A stretch of 64,000 bases of DNA from Pseudomonas sp. (lineage in GTDB: Bacteria > Pseudomonadota > Gammaproteobacteria > Pseudomonadales > Pseudomonadaceae). The translations under genes and the position numbers were made by a program. Of this stretch, positions 58,244 through 64,000 are shown in pieces (the stretch's first letter is position 1; each line of letters opens with the position of its first letter). The DNA lies in assembly GCA_030699825.1 (NCBI GenBank), contig JAUYKV010000045.1, forward strand, positions 20,270 through 84,269, read 5' to 3'. The notes under the pieces were generated by a model that worked only from the letters and a program-made list of their open reading frames with translations, was not told where the DNA came from and did no database searches.

Positions 58244-58615
58244 ATGAAACAGGCCGTGAAAACCCAGCTGTTCCCATCCAAGGCCCCGCTGGAGTGGGCG
58301 GTGATCGGCAACGGCACCCTGTACACCGCGCAGATCCCCATCGACGCCCAGGGCCAGGTGGTGCCCGGCGGCATCGAGGCGCAGACCCGGCAGACCCTGG
58401 ACAACCTCAAGCACACCCTCGAAGCCGCTGACCTGGACATGGGCGCAGTGACCCAGGTGCTGATCTACGTCACCGACCGCAGCTACCTGGCCACGGTCAA
58501 CGCGGTCTACGCCGAATACTTCAGCGCGCCTTACCCGAACCGCGCGGCCATGGTCATCGCCGGCCTGGCCCGCGAGGAAATGCTGGTGGAGCTGGTGGTC
58601 TACGCCGTCGCCTGA
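58244..58615 (+). CDS. RidA-family (YjgF/YER057c/UK114) protein
   Basis: 123 residues. Rid fold with IDAQGQVVPGGIEAQTRQTL and the active-site Arg in YPNRAAMVIAGLA plus Glu in MLVELVVYAV. Rid proteins hydrolyse reactive imines/enamines. Together with an aldehyde dehydrogenase and possible imine-type chemistry, this suggests an imine intermediate in the pathway. AGGAG 7-8 bases before ATG 58244. Confidence 0.9.
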   Translation: MKQAVKTQLFPSKAPLEWAVIGNGTLYTAQIPIDAQGQVVPGGIEAQTRQTLDNLKHTLEAADLDMGAVTQVLIYVTDRSYLATVNAVYAEYFSAPYPNRAAMVIAGLAREEMLVELVVYAVA

Positions 58616-58767
58616 TGCGCACTGCCTAACGCGCTCGCTCGGCACAACCGGCTGGCGCGTCGAGTGCCTGGCACTCCCCCCTGTCGCGGCCACCGCACCA
58701 ACCCAGGGACACCTATTCCTCGCGCACCAGCGCCCAATCGCCACAAGCGAGGATGGCGCCGCGCACA

Positions 58768-58793
58768 GCAAAAAGCCGCCCAGCGGGGCGGCT
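58768..58793 (-). terminator. intrinsic terminator after the DUF1329 remnant
   Basis: On the minus strand an 8-bp stem AGCCGCCC / GGGCGGCT (58774-58793) with a 4-base loop is followed by TTTTTGCT. It lies just past the decayed minus-strand gene and also insulates ridA from trmB. The rest of 58616-58767 has no gene. Confidence 0.8.
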
Positions 58794-58813
58794 TATTGCA
58801 ATTGGCTTGAGCC

Positions 58814-59370
58814 TCAATTACCTTCGCGGCGCAGCGCCTGCGGGCTGAAGTCGCGCGGGCTCAGGCGGGCGGGCTCAGGCGGGCGTTGAAGTCGTACATC
58901 GGCTCGTTGTTGTCCAGGCCGTCGACGAAGTAGCGGCCACCCTGCAAATCGTAGAGGGTTTCCAGGGTGCTGCCGAACATCGGCACCTCGTAGTAGCTGA
59001 TCGGGTGACTTTCCTGCAGGCCGACCAGCGCACCGTGCTGGTCGTACAGGTCGACCGCGAGGATCTGCCAGCTGTCCTCGTCGAGGTAGAAGCGCCGCTT
59101 GCCATAGGGGTGGCGGAAGCCCTTGCGCAGCTCGGCGTCGACCACCCACACGCGGTGCAGCTCATAGCGCAGCAGCTCGGGGTTGAGCGTGTTGCGCTTG
59201 AGGATCCGCTGGTAGGCAATGCCCTGCTGGTGCACCTTGTAGCTGTTGTAGGGCACCAGCATCTCCTGCTTGCCGAGCAGCTGCCACTCGTAGCGATCCG
59301 GCGCACCGTTGTAGGAGTCGACCTGGTCGGCGGTGACCAGGCCGTTGGTGTCCGGGCGCCGGGTGGTCCC
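58814..59370 (-). pseudogene. DUF1329 gene remnant, N-terminally deleted and frameshifted
   Basis: About 170 C-terminal residues of a DUF1329 protein (family normally about 450). Conserved segments are present: QVDSYNGAPDRYEWQLLGK, LLRYELHRVWVVDAEL, YLDEDSWQILAVDLYDQHGA and TLYDLQGGRYFVDGL. No family sequence is found upstream of about 59370, near the end of trmB. A perfect 14-bp tandem duplication (58855-58868 and 58869-58882) shifts the frame and gives a stop at 58861. Removing one copy restores NARLSPRDFSPQALRREGN, the normal DUF1329 end, with stop at 58814. Confidence 0.85.
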
Positions 59371-59447
59371 GATCTTGTGCAAGCGTCCTGTGGCTGTCGT
59401 GCAGCCGGGTCGCGCTGCCGGGGGCAGCGCTTGAAGCTGTTTTGCGG

Positions 59448-60167
59448 CTAGTTCTCGCGCTGGAATTTCAGGTCCCACACGCCATGGCCCAGGCGCTCGC
59501 CGCGGCGCTCGAACTTGGTGGTTGGCCGCTCCGGCGGGCGCTCCACGCAACGGCCGTCGGCCGCCAGGTTGCGGTAACCGGGCGCCACGTTCATCACTTC
59601 CAGCATGTATTCGGCGTAGGCTTCCCAGTCGGTGGCCATGTGCAGCACACCACCGAGCTTGAGCTTTTGCCGCACCAGCTCGGCGAACGCCGGCTGGACG
59701 ATCCGGCGCTTGTGATGCCGCGACTTGTGCCAGGGATCGGGAAAGAACAGCAGCAGGCGGTCGAGGCTGGCGTCGGCCACGCAGTTGCGCAGCACTTCCA
59801 TGGCATCGCAGCTGTAGACCCGCACATTGCCGAGGTTCTGGGTCATCAGGCCGTTGAGCAAGGCGCCGACACCCGGCGAATGCACCTCAACGCCGATAAA
59901 GTCCTGCTCGGGTGCCGCCGCCGCCATTTCCAGCAGGGACTGGCCCATGCCAAAACCGATTTCCAGGGTACGCGGGGCACTGCGGCCGAATACTGCATCG
60001 AAATCCGCGGCGCCTGCATCCAGCTGCAAACCAAATTTGGCCCAGCCTTGATCGAGGCCGCGCTGCTGGCCTTCGGTCATGCGCCCGGCACGCATCACGA
60101 AACTCTTGATGGCGCGATGCTTGGAGGTGTCTTCAGCCGGCTCAGGCTGTTGCTGCAAATCAGTCAT
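59448..60167 (-). CDS. trmB: TrmB, tRNA (guanine-N7)-methyltransferase
   Basis: 239 residues. SAM-binding [20 protein letters not shown] motif (seen as [20 protein letters not shown]), [11 protein letters not shown], and [20 protein letters not shown], the TrmB signature. Makes m7G46 in tRNA. Third gene of thiS-thiG-trmB (17-bp gap). Confidence 0.96.
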   Translation of the reverse strand: MTDLQQQPEPAEDTSKHRAIKSFVMRAGRMTEGQQRGLDQGWAKFGLQLDAGAADFDAVFGRSAPRTLEIGFGMGQSLLEMAAAAPEQDFIGVEVHSPGVGALLNGLMTQNLGNVRVYSCDAMEVLRNCVADASLDRLLLFFPDPWHKSRHHKRRIVQPAFAELVRQKLKLGGVLHMATDWEAYAEYMLEVMNVAPGYRNLAADGRCVERPPERPTTKFERRGERLGHGVWDLKFQREN

Positions 60168-60184
60168 GCTGTGCTCGTAACTTG

Positions 60185-60979
60185 TTACTTAATAAGGCCG
60201 TCCAGCGGCGAAGAGGCGCTGGCATAGAGTTTCTTCGGCATGCGTCCGGCCAGGTAGGCCAGGCGACCGGCTTCGATCGCGTATTTCATGGCCTCGGCCA
60301 TCATCACCGGGTTCTGCGCATGGGCGATGGCGCTGTTCATCAGCACCGCCTCGCAGCCCAGCTCCATGGCGATGGTGGCATCGGACGCAGTGCCGACACC
60401 GGCATCGACCAGCACCGGCACGGTGGCTTCCTCGAGGATGATGCGCAGGTTGTAGGGGTTGCAGATGCCGAGGCCCGTGCCGATCAGGCCGGCCAACGGC
60501 ATCACCGCGATGCAGCCCATCTCGGCCAGCCGGCGGGCGATGATCGGGTCGTCGCTGGTGTAGACCATGACATCGAAACCGTCCTTGACCAGCACTTCGG
60601 CGGCCTTGAGGGTTTCGATCACGTTGGGGAACAGGGTCTTCTGGTCGGCCAGCACTTCCAGCTTGACCAGCTTGTGGCCGTCGAGCAGCTCACGGGCCAG
60701 GCGACAGGTGCGCACGGCCTCGTCGGCGTCGTAGCAGCCGGCGGTATTGGGCAAGATGGTGTAGCGCGACGGCGGGATCACGTCGAGCAGGTTCGGCTCA
60801 CCCGGACTCTGGCCGATATTGGTGCGGCGCACGGCGACCGTGACGATCTCCGCTCCCGAGGCTTCGATGGCCGCACGGGTCTGGTCGAGATCCTTGTACT
60901 TGCCGGTGCCGACCAACAGACGCGACTGATAGGTACGGCCGGCCAGGGTAAAGGGCTTGTCGCTACGAACTTGGCTCAT
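60185..60979 (-). CDS. thiG: ThiG, thiazole synthase
   Basis: 264 residues. Barrel enzyme making the thiamine thiazole; [56 protein letters not shown], and the active-site Lys in the KLEVL region. 18 bp after thiS. Confidence 0.97.
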   Translation of the reverse strand: MSQVRSDKPFTLAGRTYQSRLLVGTGKYKDLDQTRAAIEASGAEIVTVAVRRTNIGQSPGEPNLLDVIPPSRYTILPNTAGCYDADEAVRTCRLARELLDGHKLVKLEVLADQKTLFPNVIETLKAAEVLVKDGFDVMVYTSDDPIIARRLAEMGCIAVMPLAGLIGTGLGICNPYNLRIILEEATVPVLVDAGVGTASDATIAMELGCEAVLMNSAIAHAQNPVMMAEAMKYAIEAGRLAYLAGRMPKKLYASASSPLDGLIK

Positions 60980-60997
60980 TGCAAACTCCAGGGCAGA

Positions 60998-61198
60998 TTA
61001 ACCACCACCAATCGCGTGCACCACCTCGACCCGGTCACCGTCGCGGAGCGCGGTGGCGGCATGCTGGCTGCGCGGCACTATATCCAGGTTGAGCTCGACC
61101 GCTACCCGGCGTTCAGTCAGATCCAGACGGCCGATCAGGTCGGCAACGGTGGCGCCATCGGCCAGCTCGAATGATTCACCGTTCAACTGAATACGCAT
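60998..61198 (-). CDS. thiS: ThiS, sulfur carrier protein
   Basis: 66 residues, ubiquitin-like: MRIQLNGESFELADGATVAD, AVELNLDIVPRS and the C-terminal VHAIGGG, whose Gly-Gly end is activated to a thiocarboxylate. First gene of the thiS-thiG-trmB unit. Confidence 0.96.
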   Translation of the reverse strand: MRIQLNGESFELADGATVADLIGRLDLTERRVAVELNLDIVPRSQHAATALRDGDRVEVVHAIGGG

Positions 61199-61350
61199 AG
61201 CAGGGCTGTCACAACGTGGGAAGGGGCGGGCATTCTAGCCCGATCACGGACGATGACCAAGGCCAAAGGATACTATCCGCCCGGCATTCTGACGTGCAGG
61301 TCAGGTTAGGCGGCACTGGGCAACGCCATGTGCCACGCCAGCCGCCATCA

Positions 61351-61728
61351 TCAGCGGCCGGGTAAGCGCCAGGCCCTCAGGCCGAGGCACAGCCAGCCGG
61401 CCAGAAAGGCCAGGCCGCCGAACGGGGTGATGATGCCGAGCCCGCCGATGCCACTGAGGGTCAGTAGATACAGACTACCGGAAAACAACAGAATGCCCAG
61501 GGCGAAACAGCCACCGGCCAGATTCACCAGGCGGCCCGGCGCCTGCAGCGCCAGCAGGGCGACGCCGAACAGCGCCAGGGCGTGAATCAACTGGTAGTGG
61601 CTGCCGGTCTGGAACACCGCCAGGTGCTCCGGGCTGAGCCGACTTTTCAAGCCATGGGCGGCAAAGGCCCCGAGGGCCACACCGGTGAAACCGGTCAAGG
61701 CGGACAGCAACAACCATAGACGCGCCAT
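61351..61728 (-). CDS. DUF423 membrane protein (YwdK-like)
   Basis: 125 residues with four helices: LWLLLSALTGFTGVALGAFA followed by HGLKSRLSP, HYQLIHALALFGVAL, FALGILLFSGSLYLLTLSG, and PFGGLAFLAGWLCLGL. Matches DUF423 by length and motifs. Function unknown. Divergent from mtgA. Confidence 0.9.
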   Translation of the reverse strand: MARLWLLLSALTGFTGVALGAFAAHGLKSRLSPEHLAVFQTGSHYQLIHALALFGVALLALQAPGRLVNLAGGCFALGILLFSGSLYLLTLSGIGGLGIITPFGGLAFLAGWLCLGLRAWRLPGR

Positions 61729-61795
61729 GCATCACTCCAGACAAGGGAACTGCGGCCGCTATAATGGCCGGCAAACTCAGCCTGGCCAAGCCCGC

Positions 61796-62530
61796 ATGTT
61801 TCGCTCCATCCGCCGCCTCATGTTCAAACTGCTGCTCTGCCTGATGGCCGGCTCGGCTCTGCTGGTACTGGTCCTGCGCTGGGTGCCGCCACCCGGCACG
61901 GCCCTGATGGTCGAGCGCAAGATCGAATCCTGGGTCGACGGCAAGCCCATCGACCTGCAGCGCAGCTGGCGCCCCTGGAGCGAGCTGCCGGACGACCTGA
62001 AGATCGCGGTGATCGCCGGCGAAGACCAGAAATTCGCCGAGCACTGGGGCTTCGATGTCGCGGCAATCCGCGCGGCGCTGGCGCACAATCAGCAAGGCGG
62101 CTCGTTGCGCGGCGCCAGCACGCTGAGCCAGCAGGTGGCGAAGAATCTGTTTCTCTGGTCCGGCCGCAGCTGGCTGCGCAAGGGCATCGAACTCTGGTTT
62201 ACCGGTCTTATCGAGCTGCTCTGGCCGAAACAGCGAATCCTCGAGGTGTACCTCAACAGCGCCGAGTGGGGCAACGGCGTATTCGGCGCCGAAGCCGCGG
62301 CGCGCCATCACTTCAATACCGGCGCGCCCTACCTGTCGACCCGGCAGGCCAGCCAACTGGCCGCCGTACTGCCGAACCCGCGAAGCTGGAGCGCCAGTCG
62401 GCCGAACGCACACGTCAGCCGCCGCGCGGCCTGGATCCGCCAGCAGATGCGTCAACTCGGCGGCAGCCACTACCTCAACCGCTTGCAAGCGGCGCGTCCG
62501 GACTGGTGGCCGCACTGGCTGAAAGCCTGA
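61796..62530 (+). CDS. mtgA: MtgA, monofunctional biosynthetic peptidoglycan transglycosylase
   Basis: 244 residues from ATG 61796. One N-terminal membrane anchor (LMFKLLLCLMAGSALLVLVL) then a GT51 domain: catalytic Glu in AVIAGEDQKFAEHWGFD, RGASTLSQQVAKNLFLW, RKGIELWFTGLIELLWPKQR, and ILEVYLNSAEWGNGVFGAEA. A -10-like TATAAT lies at 61760-61765, with no clear -35. Confidence 0.95.
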   Translation: MFRSIRRLMFKLLLCLMAGSALLVLVLRWVPPPGTALMVERKIESWVDGKPIDLQRSWRPWSELPDDLKIAVIAGEDQKFAEHWGFDVAAIRAALAHNQQGGSLRGASTLSQQVAKNLFLWSGRSWLRKGIELWFTGLIELLWPKQRILEVYLNSAEWGNGVFGAEAAARHHFNTGAPYLSTRQASQLAAVLPNPRSWSASRPNAHVSRRAAWIRQQMRQLGGSHYLNRLQAARPDWWPHWLKA

Positions 62531-62551
62531 AACCCCGCGCAAACGCCGCCC

Positions 62552-62609
62552 CGTAGCCCGGATACAATCCGGGACGAATACCAAGCCCCCGGATTACATC
62601 CGGGCTACA
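62552..62609. repeat. REP-like palindrome between mtgA and the convergent gene
   Basis: GTAGCCCGGATACAATCCGG (62552 on) faces CCGGATTACATCCGGGCTAC (ending 62608), the same family as at 2875-3072. The TAG stop of the minus-strand gene (62605-62607) lies inside the right arm. Confidence 0.8.
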
Positions 62610-63228
62610 GATTGCGCTGACGCAGCGCGGCGCGTGGCACCACCTGCAACAACAGCAGCTGCTCGTCTGCGGTGTGCACGGTCAGCCCCGCCTCGGGATA
62701 GACCCAGGCCTGGCCTTCGTCCAACTCCAGGCGCAGGCGCGGCTGGCCGAGACTGCTGAGCAAACGCTCGGCAGCCACGGCCTGCTGCGGATTGAGGGTC
62801 AGGCCGACGATGGCATGGCTGCCCAGTTCGGCCAGCAGCTGCCTGCCGAGCGGCTGCGCGTCGTCGCGCTCACCCAAACCGGCCGCGGCCATCAGGCTGG
62901 CGCGCTCGGCCTCGTCCAGCTCGAGCTCGGCCTCCAGCGCCCAAGGCTCGCCACTCGCCTGCCAGTCCGCGCGGTAGAGCAAGCGCGCCCCGTCCAGACG
63001 CGGCTGCAGCCAGAGTTCGCCCTGCACCTGAGCGCGCAACATGGCCAGGCTCAGGCGGTTATCGGCCAGGGGCACGAGCACCGCGGCCTGCCACTCGGCC
63101 AGCCAGGGCAGCGGCGCCGGCGCAGGTTGCGGGCGCTTCAGCCAGGCGCCCCAGGCGAAGAACAGCAGGGCGACGGCAACGAAAATCAGGCCATGCTGCA
63201 GGCGCAGGGGCGGCAGGTTCAAAAGCAT
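62605..63228 (-). CDS. conserved membrane-anchored protein of unknown function
   Basis: 207 residues. Hydrophobic N-terminal anchor (HGLIFVAVALLFFAWGAWLK) then a soluble domain rich in Leu, Glu and Ala, with no motif I can name. It lies between mtgA and rpoH, as a hypothetical gene does in P. aeruginosa. ATG 63228 has GGAG only 1 base upstream; the TTG two codons later (63222) is better spaced, so the start is uncertain. Its stop is inside a REP-like repeat. Confidence 0.72.
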   Translation of the reverse strand: MLLNLPPLRLQHGLIFVAVALLFFAWGAWLKRPQPAPAPLPWLAEWQAAVLVPLADNRLSLAMLRAQVQGELWLQPRLDGARLLYRADWQASGEPWALEAELELDEAERASLMAAAGLGERDDAQPLGRQLLAELGSHAIVGLTLNPQQAVAAERLLSSLGQPRLRLELDEGQAWVYPEAGLTVHTADEQLLLLQVVPRAALRQRNL

Positions 63229-63240
63229 TCTCCAGACAGA

Positions 63241-63264
63241 AAAAAGCCGCACCTGGGTGCGGCT
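63241..63264 (-). terminator. intrinsic terminator after rpoH
   Basis: On the minus strand AGCCGCACC / GGTGCGGCT stem with a small loop, followed by TTTTTT, 20 bases past the rpoH stop. Confidence 0.88.
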
Positions 63265-63283
63265 TGTTCGGGTAGGACATCGA

Positions 63284-64000
63284 CTACGCGGCGATCGAGC
63301 CCTTGAGCTTGTTCATCGCGCTTTTCTCCAGCTGGCGAATGCGCTCGGCGGAGACGTTGTACTTGGCAGCCAGTTCGTGCAGCGTGGCTTTCTCCTCGGC
63401 CAGCCAGCGCTGGTAGAGGATGTCGCGACTGCGTTCGTCGAGTCCGTCCAGGGCCTCATGCAGGTTGGCGGTGGAGCTGTCGCTCCAGTCCGAGGCCTCG
63501 AGCTGACGCGCCGGGTCGTAGCGGTGGTCTTCCAGGTACTGGGCGGGCGAGTGAAAGGCGCTTTCGTCATCGGCTTCGGTAGCCGGGTCGAAGGCCATAT
63601 CGTGGCCGGTCAGACGGCTTTCCATCTCGCGCACTTCGCGCGGCTCGACACCCAGGCTTTCCGCCACGGCATGCACTTCCTCGTTGTTCAGCCAGGCCAG
63701 ACGCTTCTTCTGGCTGCGCAGGTTGAAGAACAGTTTGCGCTGCGCCTTGGTGGTAGCGACCTTGACGATGCGCCAGTTGCGCAGGATGAACTCGTGGATC
63801 TCGGCACGGATCCAGTGCACGGCGAACGACACCAGGCGCACACCCATTTCCGGGTTGAAACGCTTGACCGCCTTCATCAGGCCGACGTTGCCTTCCTGGA
63901 TCAGGTCGGCCTGGGGCAGGCCATAACCGGAATAGCTGCGCGCGATATGCACGACAAAGCGCAGATGGGCGAGCACCATTTGCCGAGCGGCTTCGAGGTC
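63284..64000 (-). CDS. rpoH: RpoH, heat-shock sigma factor (sigma-32), 5' part outside window
   Basis: The C-terminal ~239 residues of about 284. Region 2: [20 protein letters not shown] and [15 protein letters not shown]. RpoH box: [15 protein letters not shown]. Region 4.2: [20 protein letters not shown]. Directs heat-shock transcription. The frame is open to the right edge, so the start lies beyond 64000. Confidence 0.96.
   Translation of the reverse strand, partial: DLEAARQMVLAHLRFVVHIARSYSGYGLPQADLIQEGNVGLMKAVKRFNPEMGVRLVSFAVHWIRAEIHEFILRNWRIVKVATTKAQRKLFFNLRSQKKRLAWLNNEEVHAVAESLGVEPREVREMESRLTGHDMAFDPATEADDESAFHSPAQYLEDHRYDPARQLEASDWSDSSTANLHEALDGLDERSRDILYQRWLAEEKATLHELAAKYNVSAERIRQLEKSAMNKLKGSIAA

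Noticed and set aside
59371..59550. Upstream extension of the DUF1329 frame to an ATG at 59550
   Set aside because: The added 60 residues are out-of-frame trmB sequence and show no family similarity; the real N-terminus is missing.

Overview
The window is high-GC gammaproteobacterial DNA from a Pseudomonas-type chromosome. The evidence is the complete Pil-Chp twitching-motility chemosensory cluster (pilGHIJK-chpABC), pilT-pilU, the pyrR-pyrB-pyrC' set, metX-metW, and ahcY with an upstream SAH riboswitch. Most proteins align by eye, nearly residue for residue, with what I remember of P. aeruginosa proteins. The species cannot be fixed from the sequence alone. There are no rRNA or tRNA genes, no CRISPR array and no transposase.

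Layout. 1-5160: ptsP (cut by the left edge), rppH, a HAD hydrolase, a DUF2269 membrane protein and ilvA. 5325-17422: a TetR regulator; ahcY with promoter and riboswitch; metF, ppnN, a periplasmic solute-binding protein, rhlE, yceI with cytochrome b561, bioA and rsmE. 17695-31162: the Pil-Chp cluster on the minus strand, dominated by the 2490-residue hybrid kinase ChpA. 31403-37280: gshB, a tonB-like gene, yqgE, ruvX, pyrR, pyrB and pyrC'. 37481-40284: a TM2 protein, pilU and pilT. 40485-49656: yggS-proC-yggT-yggU, a dynamin-like GTPase, metX-metW, a DUF4426 protein, rdgB-hemW and a DUF3392 protein. 49714-58615: an accessory metabolic island. 58814-64000: a decayed DUF1329 gene, trmB-thiG-thiS, a DUF423 protein, mtgA, a small membrane-anchored protein and rpoH (cut by the right edge).

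The best candidate for an undescribed system is the island at 49714-58615. A LysR regulator sits between two arms. The plus-strand arm encodes an aldehyde dehydrogenase, an M19-type amidohydrolase that lacks several canonical metal ligands, a BCCT transporter with an altered aromatic box, and a RidA protein. The minus-strand arm encodes a 573-residue protein I do not recognise, a translationally coupled DUF3726 protein with faint Ldh_2-like motifs, and a TauE/SafE permease. Near-identical 17-bp palindromes lie in front of both arms, which argues for one regulon. An imported betaine, imino acid or sulfonate-like substrate is a reasonable guess, but the substrate is not proven.

Other structure: an 18-unit hexanucleotide repeat inside chpA encoding Glu-Ala runs; a 15-bp repeat in the same gene; three long inverted-repeat elements without coding capacity (upstream of rhlE, abutting the bioA start, and between pilT and yggS); REP-like palindromes at several gene ends; and a 14-bp tandem duplication that frameshifts the DUF1329 remnant.
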